A stretch of 64,000 nt of DNA from Gillisella vitis (GCA_009744235.1 WPHV01000001.1:496001-560000), one strand, 5' to 3'; counted from the first letter of the stretch, positions 8,933-18,466 are shown. Notes: a model not told the origin generated them from the sequence alone. Translations and numbers: made by a program.

Positions 8933-9769
8933 TTACAAGGTCCAGACTTTCGGCACAGACGCGCCGTCGCGCAAGGCCGAAATCACCGGAACCAATAATT
9001 TTCTGAGGGAAAATCCATCGCTGCTGATAAAACGGGCAACCAGCTTGTCATTCCACAGGCTTATGCCGATATCGCCGAGATCAGACGGGCGGTCCGTCAA
9101 CCGGCGAAGAGCTGCCATATGCGCCTCCGCATGGCGTCCCGTATACAGCAATGTGGCAAAGGCAACCCTGCCGCCCAGCACCGCTTTTTCAGCGGTGAGA
9201 TCGGCAATATCGCCTGATAGTGCCAGATCTTCGGCATGAATGAGCCGCCCTGAGCGGCGGATGCGCCAGCGGTCGCGCACCAGGCCCTGACGCATTGCTT
9301 CGCCCATCGCCTTGCGGCCCAGCAGAATGGCCTCGACACTGAGAAACTCCGCTGTCTCATGCAGATCGACCTCCAGCCTGCGGGTCAGGGATGCCTGATC
9401 GAACAGAATGGATTCCTGCGGCAGCCAATGGACCGCCGCCCCCTCGCCGACCGTGATGCGGCTGCGGATCGACGCCGTATCGGCGGCAGCCTTGTAGATT
9501 TTCTCACAGGCCTGTGTGGTCAGCGTCAGATGGGTACCCTCTCCGGCAGTAAACTCCCAATCGAGCTGGTCGCCGCCGGTCAGCCCGCCGGAGGAATTGA
9601 TCAGCACAGCCTCCATCCGGCCATCGAAACTTTCGGGAATACGGATCTTGGCGCAGCCCTCCTGGAAGAAGGTTTCCAACCGGCTGCGCCCTTGAAACAG
9701 CTTGGTGTCCAGCCGTCCGCGACCATTCGCTCTTTGCGGCTTGATCAGTATGGCGGGCTGTATGGTCAT
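8933..9769 (-). CDS. ureD: Urease accessory protein UreD (UreH)
   Basis: UreD is the chaperone that binds apo-urease and, together with UreF and UreG, guides carbon dioxide and nickel into the active site. The 278-residue protein has the family landmarks [21 protein letters not shown] and the C-terminal WNDKLVARF region. Its ATG lies four bases after the stop codon of the upstream esterase gene, so its ribosome-binding region is inside that gene and the two are probably coupled. It is the only urease maturation gene in the window; ureE, ureF and ureG are missing here. Confidence 0.95.
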   Translation of the reverse strand: MTIQPAILIKPQRANGRGRLDTKLFQGRSRLETFFQEGCAKIRIPESFDGRMEAVLINSSGGLTGGDQLDWEFTAGEGTHLTLTTQACEKIYKAAADTASIRSRITVGEGAAVHWLPQESILFDQASLTRRLEVDLHETAEFLSVEAILLGRKAMGEAMRQGLVRDRWRIRRSGRLIHAEDLALSGDIADLTAEKAVLGGRVAFATLLYTGRHAEAHMAALRRLTDRPSDLGDIGISLWNDKLVARFISSDGFSLRKLLVPVISALRDGASVPKVWTL

Positions 9770-9773
9770 GCCT

Positions 9774-10772
9774 TCAACGCTTCGATTTCGAGAAGAAATC
9801 CCACATCATATCAGTGGCATTCAGGTCAAAGGAAACCTTGCCGATCACCTTCTGGATCTTCAGCGATGCGGTGCTGCCCGGCCATGTATGGCCCGCCCCC
9901 GCCAAACGGTAGGAAGCGATGCGCACGCCGTCCGCACATTGGGCATAATCGGTGGTCTCGACCCGGCCCTCGGTTTTGACGGTGGGAGATTTGCACCCAT
10001 CCAGCTCCGCCCAACGATGCAGCGCGGCATCGGCGCCGTAGCCCCAATAGGGCAGACCCGGCCCGGCAATCGGGTTGATCTTATCGTCCAGCCCAGCAAA
10101 GGCGATCAGCGACATCGGTTTTGCCGGTTTACAGGTCGCAGCGTCAGGCACCCATGTCTCGCCCTCACGCTTTGGCGTTCCGGCCCGCAGGCCGACCACC
10201 AGACCGGCAGCGGCAAAATCGGTATGTCCATCGCAAAGATATTGCGACACCATCCGCCCGCCGCCGGAATAGCCGGTGGCATAGAAAGACGCCGGATCGA
10301 CGCAGAAATTGTCTTCGACCGCCTTGATCACATCGCGGATATAGGCCTCTTCATCGGCCTCGCCTTTGGCGACGCCCGGCACGTTCCAGGCGAAATAGCC
10401 CGCTCGCTTGGTGGGCATCGACCCTTGCGGCGCGACAGCGATAAAGCCTTCGCGCTCGGCCACCCGCTCCCATTCGCTACGGTCCAGTTGCTCATTGGCA
10501 TTGCTGTCGGACCCGTGAAAATCAAACACGACCGGCACCTTGTCCTGGCCGCTATAGCTGGAGGGAATGAAATAGGAAAACACCCGCTCATGCCCGCCAG
10601 AGGTCAGCGTCATATCATAACGGCCCACATCCCTGGGCTGACCGCAACCGGCTGCCGATGCGGAGCCGGTCGAAAGCGCCAGAAGGGAAACGACTGCCGC
10701 AATCGCCACACCGGACAGAGTGCCAACTCTTGGCAGAACAGGCTTTTCGCATTGATTTTCAATATTTTGCAT
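9774..10772 (-). CDS. Secreted PHB-depolymerase-like / feruloyl-esterase-like hydrolase (copy 1)
   Basis: This 332-residue exported alpha/beta hydrolase has an N-terminal signal segment (residues 17-41, ending ASAAG) and the lipase box GYSGGG with nucleophile Ser169. The triad can be completed by the Asp in [11 protein letters not shown] and the His in GAGHTWPG. The family (LpqC/PHB depolymerase-like) cleaves short polyester, acetyl or feruloyl esters; substrate is not predictable. The ATG at 10772 has GGAGG five bases upstream; extension to 10913 adds a second hydrophobic stretch but no ribosome-binding site. It is a paralogue of the gene at 11002-12366 and runs directly into ureD. Confidence 0.88.
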   Translation of the reverse strand: MQNIENQCEKPVLPRVGTLSGVAIAAVVSLLALSTGSASAAGCGQPRDVGRYDMTLTSGGHERVFSYFIPSSYSGQDKVPVVFDFHGSDSNANEQLDRSEWERVAEREGFIAVAPQGSMPTKRAGYFAWNVPGVAKGEADEEAYIRDVIKAVEDNFCVDPASFYATGYSGGGRMVSQYLCDGHTDFAAAGLVVGLRAGTPKREGETWVPDAATCKPAKPMSLIAFAGLDDKINPIAGPGLPYWGYGADAALHRWAELDGCKSPTVKTEGRVETTDYAQCADGVRIASYRLAGAGHTWPGSTASLKIQKVIGKVSFDLNATDMMWDFFSKSKR

Positions 10773-11001
10773 ATAGTCCTCCGCAGCGGGGCCACGGTAG
10801 CAAAAGACCAATACGATGCAAAACAAAAAAGAGGTGCCGCGCACCAAAGCGCAGCACCCCATCCATAATATTAGGACAATCGCTTGCTGATACTTAAGAG
10901 CATTTCCTGTCAAACCATGTCGCGGTTCGGTGTCTGGAGATGCGTCAAAAACACAAGCGAAGCATTGTTTACTGCCTGGTTCAATCCGAACCCGGCAACC
11001 T

Positions 11002-12366
11002 CTACAGCGCGTCCGCCGACATCGGGCTTTCCACCGCCTGCGGCTTGACCTTGGCCTTCATCGTCACCGAGCAAGCAGGGTTTGCAGAGGCCGTTGCGCC
11101 AGCAGCCGGTTTTGCGCCATCTGCACAGGCGTTTTTGGCGATATTGTCGGCGATCAGGCGGCCATCGCCGCTGTCGAAGAAGGCCCACATCCGCTTGGCC
11201 GCATACATATCTTCCTGGTTCTTGCCATCAGATACCTTTGCCTTGGAGTTAGCGGCAGCCAGCGAGAACCCGATGGTCTGAGCGGGCCAATCATGGGTCT
11301 GGTCGGCAATCGTATAGGACAGGATGCGGGCGCCGCCCTTGCAGCGTTCGAATTCCGCCGAGGAAATTTTCGTCCCCTTGACGATCTTGCGTTCGCCCTG
11401 ACAGCCATCCAGCTCGGCCCAGCGGTTAAGTGCCGCTTCGCCGCCATATTGCCAATAGGGTCTTCCGCCGCCTGCATAGGGATTGGTATTGTCCTTCAGT
11501 CCCCAGAACGCGATGATCGACACCGGACGGCCCGGACGGCAGCTTTGCGGATCGGGCAACCATTTTCCCTGATCGGGGCCAACGCCCTGGCGCGGCGTGC
11601 CAGCCCGCAGGCTCATGACGAAACCGGCAGCGGAAAAATCGGTATTGCCGTTGCAGATATATTGCGACAGCATCCGCCCGCCACCCGAATAGCCGGACGC
11701 GTAGATCCGGTCGGGATCGACGCAGAACTTGGCCTTGACCAGCGCCACGGTGTCGCTGAGATAAGCGGCATCATCCGGCCCTTTGGCTTCGGTTACTGTA
11801 GAAACAGATGCGCCTGGCGAAACAGATGCATTTTGCGAGGCAGCCGTATTGGGCGAATCAGCCGTATTGGGCGCGGTCGAGCTTGTCAGGCTTGCGTTGG
11901 TTACGGTGCCATTCGAAACTGTGGCATTCGGTACGGTCACGCCAGGCACGGGGGTTACGCCCGGCACGTTCCAGGCATGGGTGCCTTCCGCCTTGCCATT
12001 CAGCCCGCCCTGCGGAGCAATGACGATGAAGCCGTTTTCACGCGCCACGTCGGACCATTGGCTACGACCCAGCTGATCGCGGGGAAAGCTGTTGGACCCG
12101 TGCAGATCAAACACCACAGGCACCTTGGCCTTGCCGGTATAGCCTTGGGGAATGTAGGCCACCGCCGTGCGCTCAATGCCACCTGACGTGAATGACAGAT
12201 CCTGCAAACCGGCCCGCACGGTCACGCCGCAGCCGCCCGCCGCATAGGCAAGGCCACCCGGCACCACCATGGAAACGCCGAGTGTGAACAGGCACAACAA
12301 AGTCTGGGCAGATGTGCGCGCGAAAAAACCCGGCCGCCGCAGGCCAGTCAGTTCATCGAATGTCAT
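11002..12366 (-). CDS. Secreted PHB-depolymerase-like hydrolase (copy 2, with Thr/Ser/Asn-rich insert)
   Basis: This 454-residue paralogue of the adjacent esterase shares its blocks one for one: [39 protein letters not shown] (nucleophile Ser227), FWGLKDNTNPY and QTHDWP. A signal segment lies at residues 20-43. Between HAWNVPGV and the catalytic core it carries an insert (about 138-196) made almost only of Thr, Ser, Asn, Ala, Val and Pro, with short internal DNA repeats; copy 1 has three residues there. It also has a C-terminal extension of about 50 residues with two cysteines. It lies between urtE and copy 1 on the same strand. Confidence 0.87.
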   Translation of the reverse strand: MTFDELTGLRRPGFFARTSAQTLLCLFTLGVSMVVPGGLAYAAGGCGVTVRAGLQDLSFTSGGIERTAVAYIPQGYTGKAKVPVVFDLHGSNSFPRDQLGRSQWSDVARENGFIVIAPQGGLNGKAEGTHAWNVPGVTPVPGVTVPNATVSNGTVTNASLTSSTAPNTADSPNTAASQNASVSPGASVSTVTEAKGPDDAAYLSDTVALVKAKFCVDPDRIYASGYSGGGRMLSQYICNGNTDFSAAGFVMSLRAGTPRQGVGPDQGKWLPDPQSCRPGRPVSIIAFWGLKDNTNPYAGGGRPYWQYGGEAALNRWAELDGCQGERKIVKGTKISSAEFERCKGGARILSYTIADQTHDWPAQTIGFSLAAANSKAKVSDGKNQEDMYAAKRMWAFFDSGDGRLIADNIAKNACADGAKPAAGATASANPACSVTMKAKVKPQAVESPMSADAL

Positions 12367-12567
12367 GAGGTCGCCTTGTTATTAGCACTCGGCGGAAAAT
12401 ACCACATGTTCCGCAGGCTTCAACTGAAACCTGATAACAAATGATCAAGGCTGACATGCGTCAAACACAAAGCGTGAATATACTATGAATACACATGGGT
12501 ATTTTACAGCAAAAACAAAAGCTTACACTCCAGATCCGAACATCGAATCCCATGCCTGAATGCGACA

Positions 12568-13263
12568 TTATACCGTAAGGTGACGGCGCGCCTCAACCGT
12601 ATCCAGGGTTTCAGCCCCCCCTTCATGGACAATTTCACCGCGATCCATGATGTAGACATGGTCGGCCAGCTCCCGGCAGAAATCGAGATATTGCTCAACC
12701 AGCAGGATTGCCATGCCGGTTGAATCCCGCAAATAGCGGATCGCCCGGCCGATATCCTTGATAATCGACGGCTGGATGCCCTCGGTCGGCTCGTCCAGCA
12801 CCAGGATTTTCGGGCGCGTCACCATAGCCCGGCCTATCGCCAATTGCTGCTGCTGGCCACCGGACAGATCACCGCCGCGCCGCGACAGCATGGTTTGCAA
12901 AATCGGAAACAGCGCGAAAATATCGTCCGGAATCGTCCGGTCCTTGCGCTTTAGCGGCGCAAACCCGGTTTCCAGATTTTCCTTGACCGACAGAAGCGGA
13001 AAGATCTCACGCCCCTGCGGCACATAGCCGACACCGTGCCGCGCCCGGTTGAACGGCGCCATGCCGTTCAGCACCGTGCCTTCAAACGCAATCGTGCCGC
13101 CGGACACCGGATGCTGGCCGGTCACGGCGCGCAAAAGCGAGCTTTTGCCCACCCCGTTTCGACCCAGCACACAGGTGATCTTGCCCATCGGTGCAGTAAT
13201 GTTCACGCCGCGCAGCGCCTGGGCGGCACCATAGTGAAGATTGAGATTTTCAACAGTCAGCAT
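12568..13263 (-). CDS. urtE: Urea ABC transporter ATP-binding protein UrtE
   Basis: One of the two ATPases that power high-affinity urea import. The 231-residue protein has Walker A GRNGVGKSS, signature LSGGQQQQLAIGRAM and Walker B ILVLDEPTEGIQPSI. The ATG at 13263 has AGAAGG eight bases upstream; reading further up to 13446 would enter a palindromic repeat and is rejected. It is separated from urtD by 179 bases that hold a mosaic repeat (13301-13416). It closes the urtABCDE set. Confidence 0.96.
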   Translation of the reverse strand: MLTVENLNLHYGAAQALRGVNITAPMGKITCVLGRNGVGKSSLLRAVTGQHPVSGGTIAFEGTVLNGMAPFNRARHGVGYVPQGREIFPLLSVKENLETGFAPLKRKDRTIPDDIFALFPILQTMLSRRGGDLSGGQQQQLAIGRAMVTRPKILVLDEPTEGIQPSIIKDIGRAIRYLRDSTGMAILLVEQYLDFCRELADHVYIMDRGEIVHEGGAETLDTVEARRHLTV

Positions 13264-13300
13264 CGATGCACCTTCTGAAAAATTGGGAGCAAGCCGTTCA

Positions 13301-13416
13301 CCCCCCTCTGTCACTTCGTGACATCTCCCCCTCAAGGGGGGAGATAGGAGGAACCCGTCCGCTCCATCGTTGATCTCCCCCCTTGAGGGGGAGATGCCTG
13401 GCAAGGCAGAGGGGGG
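13301..13416. repeat. Mosaic palindromic intergenic repeat, family 1 (RIME-like)
   Basis: Outer arms CCCCCCTCTG (13301-13310) and CAGAGGGGGG (13407-13416) are exact complements. Nested inside are a small hairpin TGTCA-CTTCG-TGACA and two ATCTCCCCC...GGGGGAGAT hairpins (13323-13345 and 13373-13396). The architecture resembles the intergenic mosaic elements of rhizobia. Related units lie at 26438-26582 and 29861-29906. It interrupts the urt operon between urtD and urtE. Confidence 0.8.
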
Positions 13417-13442
13417 TACTGCGCATTCCAAGGGTACCGTTC

Positions 13443-14198
13443 TCACCGCCCCAGATAATTCTCGATCACCCGCGGATCATTCGAGACGAAATCGATCGAG
13501 CCTTCGGCCAGCACCGAGCCTTCGGCAAGGCATGTCACCTTGACGCCGAGATCACGGATGAAGCCCATATCGTGCTCCACCACCACGACCGAACGAGTCT
13601 TGGAAATTTCGCGCAGCAGGATGGCGGTTTCCGCCGTTTCGGCATCGGTCATGCCCGCCACCGGCTCATCGACCAGCAGCAGTTTCGGCTCCTGCGCCAG
13701 CAGCATGCCGATTTCCAGCCATTGCTTCTGGCCGTGGGACAGGTTGGCGGCGAGGTCATTTTTGCGGGCGGTGAGCCGCACGGTTTCGAGAATGGAACCG
13801 ATCCGCTCGCGGTCCGTGAGTGTCAGCCGGTAAAACAGCGTTGAAAACACGCCGCGCGGCTTGTTCAGCGCCAGTTCCAGATTGTCCCAGACCGTATGGC
13901 TTTCAAACACCGTCGGCTTCTGGAATTTGCGGCCAATGCCGAGCTGGGCGATTTCGGCCTCGTCGCGCTTGGTAAGATCCACCTTGCCGCCGTCGAAAAA
14001 CACCTCACCGCTGTCAGGCCGTGTCTTGCCGGTGATGATATCCATCATCGTCGTCTTGCCAGCACCATTCGGGCCGATAATGGCGCGCAGTTCCCCCGGC
14101 TCGACCACGAAGGACAGGGAGTTCAAGGCCCGGAACCCGTCGAAGGAGACGCTGACCCCGTTGAGATAAAGAAGCGAATTGGTGGTTTTATCAGCCAT
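13443..14198 (-). CDS. urtD: Urea ABC transporter ATP-binding protein UrtD
   Basis: The second ATPase of the urea importer, 251 residues, LivG-like. Walker A is GPNGAGKTT, the signature is LSHGQKQWLEIGML and Walker B is LLLVDEPVAGM, with the usual switch His in VVVEHDMGF. LSHGQKQ in place of LSGGQ is typical for UrtD. It starts four bases after urtC ends, so the two are probably translated together. Confidence 0.96.
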   Translation of the reverse strand: MADKTTNSLLYLNGVSVSFDGFRALNSLSFVVEPGELRAIIGPNGAGKTTMMDIITGKTRPDSGEVFFDGGKVDLTKRDEAEIAQLGIGRKFQKPTVFESHTVWDNLELALNKPRGVFSTLFYRLTLTDRERIGSILETVRLTARKNDLAANLSHGQKQWLEIGMLLAQEPKLLLVDEPVAGMTDAETAETAILLREISKTRSVVVVEHDMGFIRDLGVKVTCLAEGSVLAEGSIDFVSNDPRVIENYLGR

Positions 14199-14202
14199 GG
14201 TC

Positions 14203-15354
14203 TCACTCCGCCGCCTGAGGTTTGCGGTTCAATGCCTCGGCCTCCGTCACTGCCTTGTCCTGCCTGCGCCGGAGAAGGCTTTGGGTAACAGTGCCAACAA
14301 TGCCCTTGGGCAGAAACAGCGTGACAGCCACGAACAGCCCGCCCAGCGCAAACAGCCAGGCATTGGGAAACAGGCCGGTAAACACCGTCTTGCCGCCATT
14401 GACCAGCACCGCGCCAATGATCGGGCCGATCAGCGTGGCGCGCCCGCCGACGGCGGTCCAAATCACCACCTCGATGGAATTGGCCGGTGAAAACTCGCCG
14501 GGATTGATGATGCCGACTTGCGGCACGTAGAGCGCGCCCGCCACACCCGCCATCATTGCTGAGACGACAAAGGCAAACAGCTTCATGTTTTCCACGCGGT
14601 AGCCGAGAAAGCGGGTGCGGCTTTCGGCATCGCGGATACCGACCAGCACCTTGCCGTATTTGGAGCGTACGATGGCCGAGACCAGCAGCAGTGAGCCCGC
14701 CAGAAACAGCGCCGAGAGCGAAAACAGCGCGGCACGGGTGCCATCGGCCTGGATGTTGAAGCCGAGAATATCCTTGAAATCAGTCAGGCCATTATTGCCG
14801 CCAAAACCCATATCGTTGCGGAAGAAGGCCAGCAGCAGCGCATAGGTCATCGCCTGGGTGATGATCGACAGGTAGACGCCGTTGACCCGCGAGCGAAACG
14901 CAAACCAGCCGAATACGAAGGCCAGCAGACCGGGCGCCACCAGCACCATCAGGGCTGCAAACCAGAACATGTCGAAGCCGTGCCAGAACCAGGGCAGTTC
15001 CTTCCAGTTCAAGAACACCATGAAGTCCGGCAGGATAGGATCGCCATAGGTGCCGCGTGGGCCGATCTGGCGCATCAGATACATGCCCATCGCATAGCCG
15101 CCGAGCGCGAAGAACGCCCCGTGGCCAAGCGAAAGAATGCCGCAAAAGCCCCAGACCAGATCGAGCGCCAAGGCCAGCATGGCATAGGTCAGGTATTTGC
15201 CGAACAGCGCCACCAGATAGGTCGGCATATGCAACGCGCTTTCAGGCGACGTGGCAAGGCTGAGGATCGGCACCAGAATGGCAAGCGCGATGAGTATAGC
15301 GATGGCGACGAGGATCTTGGCGTCCAGCGAGCGCAGAAGAAATGCCGTGATCAT
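14203..15354 (-). CDS. urtC: Urea ABC transporter permease UrtC
   Basis: A 383-residue inner-membrane permease of the LivM type. It has about ten hydrophobic segments, a permease block in LDLVWGFCGILSLGHGAFFALGGY, and a C-terminal arginine-rich tail after FLPKGIVGTV. It pairs with UrtB to form the urea channel. Its ATG overlaps the urtB stop by four bases. Confidence 0.96.
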   Translation of the reverse strand: MITAFLLRSLDAKILVAIAILIALAILVPILSLATSPESALHMPTYLVALFGKYLTYAMLALALDLVWGFCGILSLGHGAFFALGGYAMGMYLMRQIGPRGTYGDPILPDFMVFLNWKELPWFWHGFDMFWFAALMVLVAPGLLAFVFGWFAFRSRVNGVYLSIITQAMTYALLLAFFRNDMGFGGNNGLTDFKDILGFNIQADGTRAALFSLSALFLAGSLLLVSAIVRSKYGKVLVGIRDAESRTRFLGYRVENMKLFAFVVSAMMAGVAGALYVPQVGIINPGEFSPANSIEVVIWTAVGGRATLIGPIIGAVLVNGGKTVFTGLFPNAWLFALGGLFVAVTLFLPKGIVGTVTQSLLRRRQDKAVTEAEALNRKPQAAE

Positions 15355-16979
15355 GCTTCCACCGCCCTTCCCTTGAGTGCGAAGAGACCGCGCGGCCGCT
15401 TCTGGATGAACAGGATGATGAGAACCAGAACCAGGATCTTGCCCAGCACCGCACCGGCATAGGGCTCAAGGAACTTGTTAACGATCCCGAGCGAAAACGC
15501 CCCGACCAGCGTGCCCCAGAGATTACCGACCCCGCCGAACACCACGACCATGAAACTGTCGATAATATAGGTCTGGCCGAGATTGGGCGAGACATTGTCG
15601 ATCTGGGACAGCGCCACGCCCGCCATCCCGGCAATGCCCGACCCCAAAGCAAACGTGAAGGCATCCACCCACGGCGTGCGAATGCCCATCGAAGACGCCA
15701 TGCGCCGGTTTTGGGTGACGGCGCGCATCTGCAAGCCAAAGGCGGAGCGCTTCAACAGCATCAGCAGCGCGAAGAACACCGAGAGCGAAAACACCAGAAT
15801 CCACAGCCGGTTCCAGGTAATGGTCAAGCCGCCAAGCCCAAACGAGCCGGACATCCACGACGGATTGGCAACCTCCTGATTGGTCGGGCCAAACAGTGTG
15901 CGCACCAACTGCTGCAACATCAGCGAAATGCCCCAGGTGGCCAGCAGCGTTTCCAGCGGACGACCATAGAGAAAGCGGATGACGCAGCGCTCGATCACCA
16001 ACCCGAAGATGCCAGTGACGGCAAAGGCGACCGGCAGGGCAATTGCCAGCGACCAGTCAAACAGCTCAGGCGCGTTCGCCCGGATTGCCTGCTGGACGAT
16101 GAAGGTGGAATAGGCGCCGAGCATGACCATTTCGCCATGCGCCATGTTGATAATGCCCATGACGCCGAAGGTGATGGCAAGGCCAATGGCGGCCAGCAGC
16201 AGCACCGAGCCGAGCGAGATGCCATAGGTGATGTTCTGCGCGGTATTCCACAGCGCCACATCGCTCTGGATCTTGGCGATGGCCGCATCGATATCACCCT
16301 TCAGGGCCGGATCGACGGTCGCAGCAGCATTACCGAGAATGGAAATCGCATCCTGGCCGCCCACCGCGCGAATAAGCGCAATGGCGGCACGTTTTTCCTC
16401 CAGCGAATGGTTGGAGGTGATGACCGAGACAGCACGGGCCTGGGCCAGCAGCGTTTTCACCGCGCCATCCTGCTCCTTGGCAAGGGCGGTGTCGAGCAAT
16501 TCGAGATTGTCTTCCGAGGGTGCCTTCAACAGCGCATCGGCAGCGGCAAGCCGCACCGTGCGATCTGGGCTGAGCAGGGTCAGCCCGCCTTGCGCAGCGC
16601 GGATGGCACGGCGCAACCCATTGTTGATCTTGATCTTGACCAGTCCGCCCTTGGCTTCCTTGCCAACCTCGGCACCGCTCAAGGGATCGACCAACGTCAG
16701 TTGGCTACCCGCGGGCTTGGCGATGAACACATTGCCATCGGCCTTGCGCAGATAGAGATCGCCACCGCTCAGGGCTTCCAGGGCCGGAACCACTTTGAGA
16801 TCGCCAGTGCGTCCGAGATCGCCGACGATCTTTTCGGCATCGGTGAAATTGGCCGTGCCCAGCGCCTTGATCAGGCTAGCGGGGTCTTCCTCGGCGCGCG
16901 CCGAAAGGGTCAAGGCCACCATCAGCAACAGCCCGGCAGCCAGCACATGCGACAGATGGTTCAAACAGGATCGTATCAT
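15351..16979 (-). CDS. urtB: Urea ABC transporter permease UrtB
   Basis: A LivH-like permease of 542 residues. As is usual for UrtB it is long: a signal-like segment (residues 12-30) and a periplasmic helical domain of about 220 residues (DPASLIKALGTANFTDAEKI onwards) precede the membrane part, which holds GIINMAHGEMVMLGAYSTF and GVGNLWGTLVGAFSLG. The ATG at 16979 has a purine-rich GAGGGG upstream; an alternative at 17048 would add residues before the signal sequence and is unlikely. It follows urtA by 87 bases. Confidence 0.95.
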   Translation of the reverse strand: MIRSCLNHLSHVLAAGLLLMVALTLSARAEEDPASLIKALGTANFTDAEKIVGDLGRTGDLKVVPALEALSGGDLYLRKADGNVFIAKPAGSQLTLVDPLSGAEVGKEAKGGLVKIKINNGLRRAIRAAQGGLTLLSPDRTVRLAAADALLKAPSEDNLELLDTALAKEQDGAVKTLLAQARAVSVITSNHSLEEKRAAIALIRAVGGQDAISILGNAAATVDPALKGDIDAAIAKIQSDVALWNTAQNITYGISLGSVLLLAAIGLAITFGVMGIINMAHGEMVMLGAYSTFIVQQAIRANAPELFDWSLAIALPVAFAVTGIFGLVIERCVIRFLYGRPLETLLATWGISLMLQQLVRTLFGPTNQEVANPSWMSGSFGLGGLTITWNRLWILVFSLSVFFALLMLLKRSAFGLQMRAVTQNRRMASSMGIRTPWVDAFTFALGSGIAGMAGVALSQIDNVSPNLGQTYIIDSFMVVVFGGVGNLWGTLVGAFSLGIVNKFLEPYAGAVLGKILVLVLIILFIQKRPRGLFALKGRAVEA

Positions 16980-17066
16980 ACCGGCCCCTCTTGCGATTGC
17001 TCCCGACAAGGGAGAAAAAGCTGCGGATGCGTCACGCACCCGCAGCAAGTTTCAGGCTGGGAAGTT

Positions 17067-18356
17067 TTACGAGCCCTTGCCGCCGCACTTGCCGGACTTG
17101 ACGTTGAAATTGCCGCAGTTCATCGGCAGGCGCCAATCGGCGATCAGGTCCTTGCTGTCGGGGAGGAAATCCGACCATTCGTCGCCCACCACTTCCGGTG
17201 TCTGGGAGACGATGTCGAACTGGCCATTTTCCTGGACTTCGCCAATCAGCACCGGCTTGGTGATGTAATGGCTCGGCATCATCGTGGCATAGCCGCCGGT
17301 GAGGTTCGGCACGGAAACGCCGACCAGCGCGTCGATGACCTTGTCGGGTTCGGCAGAGCCTGCCTTTTCGACGGCCTTCACCCACATGTTGAAGCCGATA
17401 TAGGCGGCTTCCATCGGGTCGTTGGTCACACGCTTGTCGTTCTTGGTAAAGGCATGCCAGGTCTTGATGAATTCGGCATTGATGGGCGTATCGACGGATT
17501 CGAAGTAGTTCCAGGCGGCGAGATGGCCAACCAGCGGCTTGGTGTCGATACCGGCCAGTTCTTCTTCGCCAACCGAGAAGGCCATGACCGGAATGTCTTC
17601 AGCCTTGACGCCCTGGTTGCCGAGTTCCTTGTAGAACGGCACGTTGGCATCGCCATTGACGGTGGAGATAACAGCGGCCTTCTTGCCAGCCGAGCCGAAT
17701 TTCTTGATGGCGGCGACTTCGGTCTGCCAGTCGGAGAAGCCGAACGGCGTGTAGTTGACCAGGATGTCTTCCTTCTTCACGCCCTTGGACAGAAGATAGG
17801 CTTCGAGAATCTTGTTGGTCGTGCGCGGATAGACATAGTCGGTGCCCTCAAGCACCCAGCGCTGCACGCCTTCGTTCTCCATCAGGTAATCGACGGCGGG
17901 AATGGCCTGCTGGTTGGGAGCGGCACCGGTGTAGAAGACGTTGCGCTCGCTTTCCTCACCCTCGAACTGCACGGGGTAGAACAGCACCGAATCCAGCTCC
18001 TTGAACACGGGCAGAACCGACTTGCGCGACACCGAGGTCCAGCAACCGAAGACAGCCGAAACCTTGTCCTTGGAAATCAGTTCGCGGGCCTTTTCGGCAA
18101 ACAGCGGCCAGTTGGAGGCCGGATCGACCACGACAGGCTCAAGCTTCTTGCCGAGAACGCCGCCCTTCTTGTTCTGCTCGTCGATGAGCATCAGCATGGC
18201 GTCCTTCAACGTCGTTTCCGAAATCGCCATCGTGCCGGAGAGTGAGTGCAGAATGCCGACCTTGATCGTATCATCAGCGGCAAACGCACCGTGGAAGGCG
18301 GTGGTGGACAGCATGGCGCCGACAAGTGCGCTCGCCAGTTTGGACTTGAAGTTCAT
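17067..18356 (-). CDS. urtA: Urea ABC transporter substrate-binding protein UrtA
   Basis: The periplasmic urea receptor, 429 residues. A signal peptide (residues 1-26, ending HGAFAAD) is followed by the type I binding-protein fold: IKVGILHSLSGTMAISETTL, FGCWTSVSRKSVLPV, LFYPVQFEGEESERNVFY and the C-terminal LPMNCGNFNVKSGKCGG, all characteristic of UrtA/FmdD. The ATG at 18356 has AGGGGA upstream; a longer reading to 18470 would run through the promoter palindrome. First gene of urtABCDE; probably nitrogen-regulated (see 18423-18466). Confidence 0.96.
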   Translation of the reverse strand: MNFKSKLASALVGAMLSTTAFHGAFAADDTIKVGILHSLSGTMAISETTLKDAMLMLIDEQNKKGGVLGKKLEPVVVDPASNWPLFAEKARELISKDKVSAVFGCWTSVSRKSVLPVFKELDSVLFYPVQFEGEESERNVFYTGAAPNQQAIPAVDYLMENEGVQRWVLEGTDYVYPRTTNKILEAYLLSKGVKKEDILVNYTPFGFSDWQTEVAAIKKFGSAGKKAAVISTVNGDANVPFYKELGNQGVKAEDIPVMAFSVGEEELAGIDTKPLVGHLAAWNYFESVDTPINAEFIKTWHAFTKNDKRVTNDPMEAAYIGFNMWVKAVEKAGSAEPDKVIDALVGVSVPNLTGGYATMMPSHYITKPVLIGEVQENGQFDIVSQTPEVVGDEWSDFLPDSKDLIADWRLPMNCGNFNVKSGKCGGKGS

Positions 18357-18422
18357 TTCAGGTTCCCCTCTTTTTGAATTCTGGAGTGAGGGGACTATCG
18401 GCTGCTGCGCTGCAAAATCGTA

Positions 18423-18438
18423 TACGTCAATTGACGTA
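18423..18438. promoter_or_regulatory. Perfect 16-bp palindrome upstream of urtA
   Basis: TACGTCAATTGACGTA is an exact palindrome about 70 bases before the urtA start codon, the size and symmetry expected for a dimeric regulator's operator. It lies just past the predicted transcription start of the sigma-54-like promoter at 18451-18466, where bound protein would block transcription. Confidence 0.5.
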
Positions 18439-18450
18439 GGTGCCGGGTAA

Positions 18451-18466
18451 GGCAACGTTGCTCCCC
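18451..18466 (-). promoter_or_regulatory. Possible sigma-54 promoter of urtA
   Basis: Read on the minus strand, GGGGAGCAACGTTGCC has GG and GC separated by ten bases, with TTGC at the -12 position, as in sigma-54 promoters. The -24 part is only a partial match (GGGAGC instead of GGCACG). Nitrogen control through NtrC would make sense for urea uptake, but no NtrC site was identified. Confidence 0.35.

Noticed and set aside
13301..13416. Palindromic block as a transcription terminator of urtD
   Set aside because: Several nested palindromes without a T-run and with related copies elsewhere fit a dispersed repeat better than a terminator.
13264..13446. N-terminal extension of UrtE
   Set aside because: The extension translates the palindromic repeat at 13301-13416; the ATG at 13263 has a proper ribosome-binding site and matches the family start.
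15711..18245. An 844-codon open frame on the plus strand opposite urtB and urtA
   Set aside because: It is antisense to well-conserved transporter genes, has no ribosome-binding site or known motif, and is a typical mirror frame of GC-rich codon usage.
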